Below are positions 1 to 7,905 of a stretch of 64,000 bases of DNA, piece after piece (position 1 is the stretch's first letter; every line of letters starts with the position of its first letter). Location of the stretch: the NCBI RefSeq assembly GCF_040358255.1, contig NZ_CP132938.1, forward strand, positions 806,001-870,000, given 5' to 3'. The position numbers were made by a program, and so were the translations under genes. This DNA comes from Tunturibacter gelidoferens. Lineage in GTDB: Bacteria; Acidobacteriota; Terriglobia; Terriglobales; Acidobacteriaceae. The notes below the pieces were generated by a model that was not told where the DNA came from, did no database searches, and worked only from the letters and a program-made list of their open reading frames with translations.

Positions 1-500
1 GCATGGTGTAGCCGTTGTCCTCCACGTATTTCTTGACGACTGGCGCGAGTTTTTTCGCAACCACAGCGATAGCCTGCTGCTGCTCACCGGTGACGGCCTG
101 CTGTGCATCTTCGCCATCGCGCTGGAGCTGCTTTTCTTTGGTGTCGATGGCACGCAGCTTCGCGGCGCGTTCGGACTCGGTCATCGTCGCCGGAGCGCTC
201 TGCAGCTGCTTCTTGAGGGTGTCGATCTCCTGCGCTTTGGCCTGCAGCTCAGTACCCTTGGGTTCGTACTTCTTCTGCAAGGTCTGAAGCGCGCGTTGTC
301 CTTCGTTGGTTGCAGCGGCGACCTGCTCGAACTCGATGGTTGCAATCTTCGCGGGGACCGCGTGTGGCGCTACTGGAGCGGGGGCTGCCTGGGTGGGAGC
401 TGCTGAGGGGGTGGCCGGCGTGCCAGCGGTCTGGGCCACTCCGGCAGCGGATAGCATTCCCGCAGCGAGAGCGGTAGCAAAAGCAAAGGTACGATTCATG
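1..500 (-). CDS. OmpH/Skp-family periplasmic chaperone (5' part, runs off left edge)
   Basis: The minus strand is open from an ATG at 500 to the window edge (about 166 codons, no stop reached). The product starts with a signal peptide (MNRTFAFATALAAG..., small residues and AQTAGTPA around the likely cleavage site), then an Ala/Pro-rich linker, then a strongly helical charged segment (LQTLQKKYEPKGTELQAKAQ, later KEKQLQRDGEDAQQAVTGEQ) typical of the coiled-coil arms of Skp/OmpH chaperones, which hold unfolded outer-membrane proteins in the periplasm. KIATIEFEQVAAAT resembles the first strand of the OmpH domain. A possible AAGGAG lies about 13 bases before the ATG, rather far. BamA, its usual partner, lies at the other end of the window rather than next door. 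Family call fairly firm; the 3' end is missing. Confidence 0.75.
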
Positions 501-1512
501 CGGTGTGTGGTACTCCTTCAGGGATTGATCAAACCTTGTACGGCTTCGGGCTCACGGTCGCGTGCCGTCTGGGCCGTTCCCTCCATCCACTCGATCAACG
601 CACCCTTGAGACAGAGCACGCCCATCTTTTGCCTCGATTGAACCGACTTCCGTGAGGGCAAATCGGCAGCAAAACGAGAGGGCTGCCGGAACACATAGAT
701 TATAGGGTCCAGCCTGAGCAGGGTCAATCGAGGTGATTCGAGGGCACTCTACAGAAAGTTGGAACATGCTTGAGGCGATATACTGTTTTTCAAATCTTCC
801 GAATAAGGCTTGGCAGCTTCTCGTCGAGATTGCCAGTGAATGGCTGACTCCCCTTTTGGCGAGCGAATTGCTTCTTCGTGGAAGGCAACACGTTGGCTCG
901 ATCCGACGTGTGCCAGATACTTGCCCCCAGCTCGCAGAATCTACACCCAACGGATGGTGTAGGCCGTAAGCCCGGAGGTCTGCTTCCTTCATCGGAAGAT
1001 TTCAGGAGGCCAGTGACTGGCCATTGAGATGGAAGGGCCGCTTCCGCGAAGCGGTCCTTCTGGTTTCAAAACAGGGATCGTCCCCAGAAAGTCGTAGAAG
1101 AGAGCTCTTGCCAAGTGGCTTCTTTGGGCGTACCCTAGGAGTTGCCTTGTGAACCGGCTGTGGGTGCCGATCGCTGTGTGGCCACCAGAAAACTACCAAT
1201 TGCGTAGGTTTGGCGGCCAAAGACACAGGATTACAGTAGACCGGATTTGTCGGACTCTGTCGCAAACAGGTAGAGGGTGAAAATCAGGTTCGCCGTTGTC
1301 TGGCGCTCCAGGCTGTGCGTAACCGGCGGATTGGCCGGTGTGATTGCAGCCAAATACCAATAGAAGACGTCCGTTCGAGTAAAACTTGAGACCGTTTCAT
1401 CCGACGCTGCAAAACCGGTTTGGTTCCTCCTCCGTGAGTCTCACGGGGAAGGAGAGGCCGTTTGCGTGGGAAAGAACGCTAATTGCGATCTAAAGCAATA
1501 GGAAGTGGAAGC
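501..1512. other. 1-kb region without a recognisable gene
   Basis: This gap separates the divergent ompH-like gene and the receiver-domain gene. Reading frames of up to about 146 codons exist, but none has a ribosome binding site, signal peptide or recognisable protein sequence. It must hold the two divergent promoters. The last part (about 1290-1512) has several short inverted repeats and looks like an mRNA leader. I could not match it to tRNA, tmRNA, 6S RNA or RNase P RNA. Confidence 0.5.
1425..1457 (+). promoter_or_regulatory. Leader hairpin upstream of the receiver-domain gene
   Basis: An inner palindrome CCGTGAgtcTCACGG is enclosed by the complementary runs TTCCTCC and GGAAGGAGAGG. The whole forms a hairpin about 56 bases before the chosen ATG at 1513. 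The 3' arm is a strong anti-Shine-Dalgarno-like or Shine-Dalgarno-like purine run. It may be a regulatory leader structure; no known riboswitch class was recognised. Confidence 0.35.
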
Positions 1513-2637
1513 ATGACTTCAGAGCAGAATGTACCCGAGGTAGATTCTCACCAGGGTTCGACAATGTCACCCGTCCAACAGGATGGGGAGGCACAATTTG
1601 CGGGGCAGAACGTCCCGCACGGCATGGGTCAGTCCAAAAGCAGCCGCCGTCGCCGCCGCAAGCGGAAGAGTAAAGGGTCAGACGGTGCGCAGGGCACGCA
1701 GTCCGGCGAGCAGAGCGCGGGTCAACCCGTCGGCTCCATTCAGGGCTCGGCGGCTCCTCAGACCTTTCAACCGCAGGGCGGCCAAGGGTTTCAAGCAAAC
1801 GCCGGCCAGCAGCAGAGCGGCTCCTCCAGCGGCAAGCGCTGGAAGAAGAAGTTCCGCGATCGTGACCGTCAACGCTCCCCGGAGAATCCGGGCAACGTCG
1901 CCAGCGGCAGCAACGGCGGCGGGTTCAGCAGCAATGGCGGCGGCTATCGCGATCGCGATACGCATCAGCCCGGCAACAACAGCGGCGGATTCAAACGCAA
2001 AGGCGGCGGCGGCAAGCAACAGCAGCGCGGTCCCCGCAGCTTTGTGGGCCCCATGGACCATAGCTATCGCGCCGTGAACGGCAACTTCGCCGACACTCCG
2101 CCCTCCACGATGGATTCGCACAACGGCAACTACCAGGGTCGCAGCAACGGCCATGGCGGCGGACGCAGTTACCAGAGCGACTCTCAACCAATCGATTACT
2201 CGCAGGGCCGCGCCATTCCGATCGCGGAAGACGCGCCGACAAAGATCTTCTTCTTCATTGAAGATCTGTTCTTTATCGCCAAGATCTCTGAGACGGCGCG
2301 TAAGCTTGGGGTCAAGGTCGCCTTCGTCAAGAACGACAAAGAGGCGATTGCCTCGCTGGTCGGCGGCGAAGAGGAAGACCGGCCTGGGCTGATCGTCTTC
2401 GACCTCAACAATGCAAACGCCAAGCCTCTGACGCTGATTCCCAAGCTGAAGACCAAGCTGAAGCGCAGCACCTCCATCATCGGCTTCCTGTCGCATCTAC
2501 AGGGAGATCTGAAGGCGAAGGCTGTTGAAGCGGGTTGCGATACCGTAATGCCGCGTGCGGCGTTCTCACAGAATCTGCCCAACTTGCTGCGACGCTATGG
2601 CATGGAAGAGGAAGAAGAGCCGAACTTCAACCAGTAA
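1513..2637 (+). CDS. Basic Gly/Ser-rich protein with C-terminal receiver-like domain
   Basis: 374 residues from the ATG at 1513, chosen because AGGAAGTGGA lies just before it; a TTG 30 bases upstream is possible. Residues 1-240 are low-complexity: an Arg/Lys cluster (SRRRRRKRKSK) near residue 40, many Gln/Gly, and Gly-Gly-Tyr/Arg-Asp patches such as GGGYRDRD, resembling RGG-type RNA-binding linkers. Residues 243-370 read as a CheY-like fold. The strand-1 acidic pair is E250/D251 (FFIEDLFF) and the strand-3 aspartate is D297 (LIVFDLNN). The strand-5 lysine position appears to be Arg (R348 in TVMPRAAF). So it may be a degenerate or atypically switched receiver. There is no kinase nearby. Domain call moderately firm, function unknown. 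Confidence 0.65.
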   Translation: MTSEQNVPEVDSHQGSTMSPVQQDGEAQFAGQNVPHGMGQSKSSRRRRRKRKSKGSDGAQGTQSGEQSAGQPVGSIQGSAAPQTFQPQGGQGFQANAGQQQSGSSSGKRWKKKFRDRDRQRSPENPGNVASGSNGGGFSSNGGGYRDRDTHQPGNNSGGFKRKGGGGKQQQRGPRSFVGPMDHSYRAVNGNFADTPPSTMDSHNGNYQGRSNGHGGGRSYQSDSQPIDYSQGRAIPIAEDAPTKIFFFIEDLFFIAKISETARKLGVKVAFVKNDKEAIASLVGGEEEDRPGLIVFDLNNANAKPLTLIPKLKTKLKRSTSIIGFLSHLQGDLKAKAVEAGCDTVMPRAAFSQNLPNLLRRYGMEEEEEPNFNQ

Positions 2638-2646
2638 GATCCATGC

Positions 2647-2741
2647 GTCCTGCCGGACGGGCCTCCTACGCGGAGGGCGGTCACTTCGTGACTTGTATAC
2701 CGGTCGGGGTTGGGGGAGGGTGCGGTCCTCCCGTTGGTCGG
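2647..2741 (+). repeat. REP-like intergenic repeat, copy A
   Basis: About 95 bases between the 3' ends of two convergent genes. It begins GTCCTGCCGGACGGGC, continues with CCTCC...CGGAGGG and CACTTCGTGAC, and ends CCTCCCGTTGGTCGG. The same beginning and end occur in copies near 49.85 kb and 61.44-61.54 kb, with shorter copies near 53.85 and 61.33 kb. Internal dyads (TGCCGGACGGGC, CCTCC/GGAGG, TCACTTCGTGA) predict a multi-stem structure. Confidence 0.8.
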
Positions 2742-2765
2742 AGGAGAGTGTTCAAGGCCACCCGG

Positions 2766-3134
2766 CTAGCCCGGTGGCCAGTTCATGTGTCTGCCGCCCA
2801 GCAGATGAAGATGCAGGTGGTTCACGGTTTGGCCGCCATCATCGCCGGTGTTGACGACGATTCGGTAGCCTTTGCTCAACTTCTCTCGGCGCGCAATCTC
2901 GACCGCTGCAGACATCAAGGAACCTAACAGCGCGGCGTGTTCTGCCTCTGCTTTCGCGATGGAACCGATGTGTTGCTTCGGGATGATCAACAGATGCGTT
3001 GGGGCCTGCGGATTGATGTCGGGGAAACCGATGCAGAACTCGTCCTCGTAGACGCGGTTCGCCGGAATGTCTCCGGCGACGATCTTGCAGAACAGGCACT
3101 CGGAAGATGCGAGATTACTCGGCGGTATCTTCAT
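2766..3134 (-). CDS. HIT-family nucleotide hydrolase (HINT/PKCI-like)
   Basis: 122 residues, normal for the family. The histidine-triad motif H106-L-H108-L-H110 followed by LLGGR is clear; the central His forms the nucleotidyl intermediate. CLFC (C13, C16) is the usual zinc-type pair near the N terminus, with KIVAGDIPA and HLLIIPKQH also diagnostic. HINT proteins hydrolyse purine nucleoside phosphoramidates in the cytoplasm. The ATG overlaps the stop of the upstream M48 protease gene by one base (TAATG), so the two are translationally coupled; why they share an operon is unclear. The C terminus (HMNWPPG) is typical of HINT. Confidence 0.93.
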   Translation of the reverse strand: MKIPPSNLASSECLFCKIVAGDIPANRVYEDEFCIGFPDINPQAPTHLLIIPKQHIGSIAKAEAEHAALLGSLMSAAVEIARREKLSKGYRIVVNTGDDGGQTVNHLHLHLLGGRHMNWPPG

Positions 3135-4450
3135 TATGGTTGAAAGTACTTTGGATGCTGCCCTGCTGTCCAGGGGTTATAGGCTAGTGCGAAAGCCGCA
3201 CGGCTCGCGGTTGATGGGTGGCCATCAGACCAAAAATCGACAAGGGGATGCGGCGTGGGGTCGTCGAGCGAGTTCTCGCCAAGTTTCTGGAACCCTTGCT
3301 GTGTGGTGGTTTGCGGGTCGGCGACGATGCCATGGATTGCCTCCTGACCATATACATCGGCAGCATGTTCGATCGAGCGGCTGAAGCTGTTTTCGATCGG
3401 CTCCGCGAAGAAGTTCAGCACATTCAGCACGAGCACCAGTACGGCCAGACAAGCCCAGTCGTTCTGCGAACGGATTTGCCAGCGTGCCCCGTACCTTGCG
3501 AGCAGCCACCACGTCATTCGCTGTCCCACGAAAAACCCGACCAGCAGGAACACCGCGCTGAACAGCAGTCCCTGCACGATGTGATGCAGCGCATAGTGGC
3601 CTAGCTCGTGGCCAAAGACGCCGGCGAGCTCATCGGGAGTCGCTGCCGCGATCGTCGTGTCCCAGAGCACCAGACGCTTCGAGGGTCCGAAGCCGGTAAC
3701 GTAGGCATTCATGCTTGTCACCTTGCTGCTCGCACGCATGTAAAACATTCTGTCGGGCGGTAGAGTTACGCCACTGCGGGCCACCACCTTTTCCAATTGC
3801 GTTACCAACGCTGGATCGTGTTGTTGTAATGGCTCGAATTTATTGAAAAGCGGGTCAACGAGAATCGGTGAGAGAAAGACGCCGAACAACACTGCGGCCA
3901 TGGTCGGGATCCAGAACCAGAACCACCAGTGCTTCGGCGACTTCCGGATGACCCAGAAAAGCACCATCACCAACAGGCCGGCGACGAGCCATTCGAGCAG
4001 GAAGCTTTTACCGAGATCCGCGAACCAGCTCCCCCAACGCTGCACTGAGAGTCCGTACTCGAGCGAGACATGGTGTCCATAGAGCCGCAGAGGCACGTTC
4101 AACAGCGCAGTCAGAAGCAGGAAGAGAAAGACGAACACGAAGCATTGTCCCCATCGGCTCTCCGTCAATCTCTCGGCGAGGTCACGCAAGCGCGCCGGCA
4201 CACCCATCGCCAACAGTAGAACGAGTTGTAGGATTCCCCACGCCTCGCCCACGAAATGGAGCGCAGTGCGACTGCGGAACAATGCCTTCGCCAACTTGAG
4301 CTTCTCCGGAGGCAGCGTATAAGCCGTTTGATTCTGCTCAGCCGCTCTCAGAGCTTGTGCCTCTGTGGGAGTCGTTTCCAGGGCTTTCGCGGAAGGGATC
4401 GCGACTGCAAAAAAACTGGTCAACAGAAGCAACGCTACACGTACATTCAT
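3134..4450 (-). CDS. M48-family membrane metallopeptidase (Ste24-like)
   Basis: 438 residues from the ATG at 4450 (AGGAG 10 bases upstream; a TTG one codon earlier is possible). A signal peptide or first membrane helix (VALLLLTSFFAVAIPSA) is followed by several hydrophobic segments (about residues 68-85, 104-122, 150-168, 176-200) and then the zinc site H281-E-L-G-H285 in a helix, with a downstream EHAAD supplying the third ligand. This is the Ste24/CAAX-protease arrangement rather than the shorter HtpX. Such proteases cut membrane proteins or peptides on the cytoplasmic side. The stop overlaps the start of the HIT gene. The nearby ECF sigma factor and DUF6249 gene suggest an envelope-stress setting, but that is inference. 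Confidence 0.88.
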   Translation of the reverse strand: MNVRVALLLLTSFFAVAIPSAKALETTPTEAQALRAAEQNQTAYTLPPEKLKLAKALFRSRTALHFVGEAWGILQLVLLLAMGVPARLRDLAERLTESRWGQCFVFVFLFLLLTALLNVPLRLYGHHVSLEYGLSVQRWGSWFADLGKSFLLEWLVAGLLVMVLFWVIRKSPKHWWFWFWIPTMAAVLFGVFLSPILVDPLFNKFEPLQQHDPALVTQLEKVVARSGVTLPPDRMFYMRASSKVTSMNAYVTGFGPSKRLVLWDTTIAAATPDELAGVFGHELGHYALHHIVQGLLFSAVFLLVGFFVGQRMTWWLLARYGARWQIRSQNDWACLAVLVLVLNVLNFFAEPIENSFSRSIEHAADVYGQEAIHGIVADPQTTTQQGFQKLGENSLDDPTPHPLVDFWSDGHPSTASRAAFALAYNPWTAGQHPKYFQP

Positions 4451-4530
4451 CAATCATTGACTCCTGTCCTGATGAAGTCAGTGTGCATGAATCGCCTACG
4501 CAGCGCAAAGAGGAACGACAGGCTCGAAAC

Positions 4531-4989
4531 CTACCGATCGGATCCAATTCCCGGTGAGTCGGCACCGATCTCCAACCCGAAGCGCGATAGCTCGCGCTTC
4601 TGCAGGTTGTAGTCGATGAAAAAACCTATGCCGATAGCCAACGGAATGATGCCGACGGCGGCTCCGGTCAAGACATCACGCTCGCGGAGAATAACGCTAA
4701 GGGTGAGGAAGAAGAGCATAAGTCCTAGTCCCACCGAGACCAGAACGATTCCTGTACGGCGTGCGTTGCCGAGACTGCGCAGCGGGTCTCTAACGCGTTT
4801 CTCCTCGTCGCCACTACCTAACAGCTTCTCGATCTCGGCGATGGGAATGCCACGCGCAATCATGGCCATGCGTTGTTCTGCTTTGTTTCGGCGCTGCTGA
4901 GCCTCAAACCAGATGCCTGAGACGATGGCGATGGCACCAACGGCGCAACCTGCCACGGGCACAATAAACGGACTCATCATAAAATCCAT
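4531..4989 (-). CDS. DUF6249-type small membrane protein
   Basis: 152 residues. Three hydrophobic segments are visible: about 7-26 (IVPVAGCAVGAIAIVSGIW), 80-100 (GIVLVSVGLGLMLFFLTLS) and 108-127 (LTGAAVGIIPLAIGIGFFID). Between the first two is a charged stretch with QQRRNKAEQRMAMIARGIP, a feature I associate with the DUF6249 family found beside ECF sigma factors. It is divergent from the sigma-factor gene at 5089, with about 100 bases between, so the two may be controlled together. Biochemical role unknown. The AGGAGG-like run just before the start (AGGAGGTAGCG) supports the ATG at 4989. Confidence 0.65.
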   Translation of the reverse strand: MDFMMSPFIVPVAGCAVGAIAIVSGIWFEAQQRRNKAEQRMAMIARGIPIAEIEKLLGSGDEEKRVRDPLRSLGNARRTGIVLVSVGLGLMLFFLTLSVILRERDVLTGAAVGIIPLAIGIGFFIDYNLQKRELSRFGLEIGADSPGIGSDR

Positions 4990-5088
4990 ACGCTACCTCC
5001 TCTTTCTGCCCGCGTTAGACCGGCATGCATCTGCAAAGTTTCACTCGCCTGAATGAAACTTTCGGAGCAGTCTATTGTCTAACCTCGC

Positions 5089-5649
5089 TTGGACATCGAT
5101 CTCACCTTCGAGCAGTTGGTACGTGACCATCAGGCGATGGTCTTCCGCACCCTGCTGCGCCTTACAGGTAGCCGTGAGCACCTCGACGATCTGGCCCAGG
5201 ATGTCTTTCTACGCCTTTACCGCGCGCTGCCCAACTTTCGCGGAGAGGCCCTGATCACCACCTATCTTTACCGGATCGCCGTCAATGTCGCGCAAGATGA
5301 GTGGAAGCGGCGCCGTCGCAACGACCGTTCCCACGTCTCTCTCTCGGACGAAAGCTCGGCGTGGGAGGAGCGGCTCCCTCATCTGGACCGGAACGCTGAA
5401 CAGCAGATGGAGGAACGCGAGTTCCACCAAGCTGTCGAAGAACAGCTCCAGCTTCTCAGCCATATTGAGCGAACAATTCTGATCCTCTATCATCAGGAAG
5501 AACGCAGCTACGAGCAGATCTCCTACGCGTTGGGGATGCCGATCGGCACGGTACGGACCCACCTTCACCGTGGACGCAAAAAGTTACGCGAAGCCATGCA
5601 GCAACGTCAAACGAAGGAAAGGAGAACGGCGTGTCAGACGAATCGATGA
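5089..5649 (+). CDS. ECF-type RNA polymerase sigma factor
   Basis: 186 residues. Region 2 is clear (LVRDHQAMVFRTLLRLTGS, then HLDDLAQDVFLRLYRAL for core binding and the -10 contact) and region 4 carries the -35 helix-turn-helix (YEQISYALGMPIGTVRTHLHRGRKKL). There is no region 3, as expected for extracytoplasmic-function sigma factors. The start is a TTG at 5089 without a clear ribosome site; the first ATG (5137) would remove part of region 2, so the upstream start is preferred. Its 3' end overlaps a small membrane-protein gene by 19 bases, the usual sigma/anti-sigma arrangement. Confidence 0.92.
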   Translation: MDIDLTFEQLVRDHQAMVFRTLLRLTGSREHLDDLAQDVFLRLYRALPNFRGEALITTYLYRIAVNVAQDEWKRRRRNDRSHVSLSDESSAWEERLPHLDRNAEQQMEEREFHQAVEEQLQLLSHIERTILILYHQEERSYEQISYALGMPIGTVRTHLHRGRKKLREAMQQRQTKERRTACQTNR

Positions 5650-5978
5650 ACCTCCAGGCCGCAAACAGAAACGCAGACGATGAGATGGACCGGCGCGTTC
5701 TCCATGCTCTCGAAACCGCTCCCAGGATCGACGTCCCTGCCGACTTTGCTGAGTGCGTTGCTCGACAACTCCCGGCTCGTCGCCCAACATCGCTTACTGC
5801 TACTCACTACGGCCAGAGTGCGGTGTTCCTTGGCATGATCCTCACTCTGGTAATGCTGATCGCTCTCACGCTTCACAATGGCAGGCACGCTACCTTCGGA
5901 CTGGCAGAGTCTCTCCTGCTTACCCAGTTCTTAGCGTTGACTGTGTGGCTGAGCGTCCGGTACCACGGCGTTCGGTAG
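5631..5978 (+). CDS. Small two-helix membrane protein, putative anti-sigma factor
   Basis: 115 residues from a GTG at 5631 with GGAGAA 6 bases upstream, overlapping the sigma-factor gene. The N-terminal 60 residues are soluble, with a helix DRRVLHALETAPRIDVPADFAECVARQLP of the kind found before membrane anchors in anti-sigma factors. Two hydrophobic segments follow (about residues 66-82 and 90-110). No HxxxCxxC zinc motif is present, so it is not a canonical zinc anti-sigma protein. The role is inferred from position: it probably holds the sigma factor at the membrane until an envelope signal arrives. Confidence 0.6.
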   Translation: MSDESMNLQAANRNADDEMDRRVLHALETAPRIDVPADFAECVARQLPARRPTSLTATHYGQSAVFLGMILTLVMLIALTLHNGRHATFGLAESLLLTQFLALTVWLSVRYHGVR

Positions 5979-6138
5979 GCGGCCTGTCGACGAAAATCAC
6001 GCTGCTTCGTCCAACCCTCAGTCGTCTGCGGGAAAACTGCCAATGTTGTGCGATCTGCAAGGGATTACGCGCTGCAGCGGCACTTCCGATACACTCGGCA
6101 ACAGGCGTATTTTGCAGGCGAAACGAGTCCCCTTTTCC

Positions 6139-7905
6139 ATGAAGAGACAAAGAATGGCAGTGGCCGGCGTTGGTTTTGCCGGTCTGGCAGTTGTGGCAAT
6201 ATCCTCTGTTGGTTACAGCGCTGCAGCGGAGAACAGAAATCCCGAACCTGCGCCGGCGTTGGTGCTGATCGACACCATGGAGGCAGAGTTGCATCGCGCG
6301 ATGAGCTCGCTGGGCAACAATGCGACGGACGCGACTCAGCAGCCGAAGCCGTATTTCCTCAGCTACGCAGTCTCCGACAGTGACAGCATGAGCCTCTCCG
6401 CGCAGTTTGGCGCCATCACCGGCTCTCACGAAAACCGCCGCCGCGTAGCCGACGTACAGGTTCGCCTTGGGACCGCCGCTGAAGACAATACACACGGCGA
6501 CCACCGGAATAGCGCACTTACAACCATCCCCTTGCCGCTCGCGAACGACAGCGACGCGATCGCGCGCACGCTCTGGTTCGCAACCAATCGTGGCTACGGA
6601 AAGGCGCTCGACGGCTACCTGAAGGTGAAGACGGAGCAGCAGGTCCGCGCAAAAGAAGAGGACGGCTCCGCCGATTTTTCGAGCGAGAAGCCAGCTTCGG
6701 CGATTCTTCCACCTTCGCCAGCGCTGGTCGTCGACGCTGCAGCATGGCAGATCCGTCTGCGTGAACTCTCCGGACTCTTCCGACAGTACCCCAACGTCTT
6801 CTATAACAACGTTGCGCTTGAGGCATCTACCGAGACGGACTACTTCGTCTCCTCGGAAGGCGCTAAGGTCGCTACACCAAACCAGGTGGCGCGCCTGGTC
6901 ATCGTCGCGCGGACACGCGCCGCCGACGGTATGGATCTCTTCCGTGCCGAGACTTTCGAAGCCGACGAAGTTGCGCATCTGCCCGATCAGAAGACGCTGA
7001 TCGACAAGACCGTCGCCATGGCCAAAAATCTCGAAGCCTTGCGCGAGGCGCCCGTTACCGAACCGTTCAACGGTCCTGCAATCCTGAGCGGCCGCGCATC
7101 TGCCGTCTTCTTTCACGAGGTCCTTGGACACCGGCTCGAAGGACAGCGCCAACGTGGGGACGACGAAGGACAGACCTTCACCAAGCTGCTTGGCAAACAG
7201 ATTCTTCCGCCGTTTCTTAGCGTGTCCGACGATCCGACGCTTGCCGACTTTCACGGCATGTCGCTCAGCGGCCACTATAGCTACGACGACGAAGGTCAGC
7301 AGGCGCGTCGTGTGGACCTCATCAAAGATGGCGTTCTCGACACCTTTCTGATGTCGCGCCTTCCTATCGCCAGCTTCTCCACCTCGAACGGACACGGTCG
7401 CGCTGAGGCAGGCCACATGCCTACCGGCCGTCAGGGAAACCTCATCGTCACGTCCTCGAAGACTGTTAGCGATGCCGAACTGCGCGAGATGTTGAGGGCT
7501 GAAGCGAAGAAGCAAGGTAAAGCGTACGGGCTTTACTTTGAAGATATCTCTTCGGGCTTTGCTGTTACGACGCGGCGGTCGCCACAGGCTTTTCAGGTGA
7601 TTCCACTGGTTGTCTATCGCGTCTACGTCGATGGGCGCCCCGATGAGCTCGTCCGCGGAGTCAGCATTGTGGGCACACCTCAGGCCGCACTGAACCGCAT
7701 CCTCGCCACCAATGACAAGCAGGACATCTTTAACGGCATTTGCGGAGCGGAGTCAGGGAGCATTCCCGTCAGCGCCGTTGCCCCGGCCATGCTGGTCAGC
7801 GAGATTGAAACCCAGCGTCAGGCTCAGGGTACGGCGCGGCCACCGATTCTCCCACCGCCTGGAACAGATTCCACTTCGGCTAGCGGGAAGGGTGGCCAGC
7901 AATGA
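6139..7905 (+). CDS. TldD-like metalloprotease with signal peptide
   Basis: 588 residues. An ATG at 6139 is chosen because it gives a signal peptide (MKRQRMAVAGVGFAGLAVVA... to SAAAEN); an in-frame start 96 bases upstream adds nothing recognisable. The zinc motif H326-E-V-L-G-H331 matches the HExxxH site of TldD. Further TldD features are GHYSYDDEG, FLMSRLPIASFSTSNGHGRAE and EISSGF-like segments in the C-terminal half. TldD pairs with TldE/PmbA to cut unfolded peptides; the E. coli pair is cytoplasmic and processes microcin B17 and CcdA. Here the next gene is a TldE-like partner overlapping by four bases (ATGA). Export of both partners is unusual and is predicted from sequence only. Confidence 0.85.
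   Translation: MKRQRMAVAGVGFAGLAVVAISSVGYSAAAENRNPEPAPALVLIDTMEAELHRAMSSLGNNATDATQQPKPYFLSYAVSDSDSMSLSAQFGAITGSHENRRRVADVQVRLGTAAEDNTHGDHRNSALTTIPLPLANDSDAIARTLWFATNRGYGKALDGYLKVKTEQQVRAKEEDGSADFSSEKPASAILPPSPALVVDAAAWQIRLRELSGLFRQYPNVFYNNVALEASTETDYFVSSEGAKVATPNQVARLVIVARTRAADGMDLFRAETFEADEVAHLPDQKTLIDKTVAMAKNLEALREAPVTEPFNGPAILSGRASAVFFHEVLGHRLEGQRQRGDDEGQTFTKLLGKQILPPFLSVSDDPTLADFHGMSLSGHYSYDDEGQQARRVDLIKDGVLDTFLMSRLPIASFSTSNGHGRAEAGHMPTGRQGNLIVTSSKTVSDAELREMLRAEAKKQGKAYGLYFEDISSGFAVTTRRSPQAFQVIPLVVYRVYVDGRPDELVRGVSIVGTPQAALNRILATNDKQDIFNGICGAESGSIPVSAVAPAMLVSEIETQRQAQGTARPPILPPPGTDSTSASGKGGQQ

Noticed and set aside
733..969. 78-codon plus-strand frame in the 1-kb gap
   Set aside because: No ribosome site, no conserved look, and compositional features match the non-coding surroundings.
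5920..7515. Long minus-strand reading frame opposite the TldD-like gene
   Set aside because: It is the reverse of a well-supported gene, its protein shows no family, and its codon pattern mirrors the plus-strand gene.
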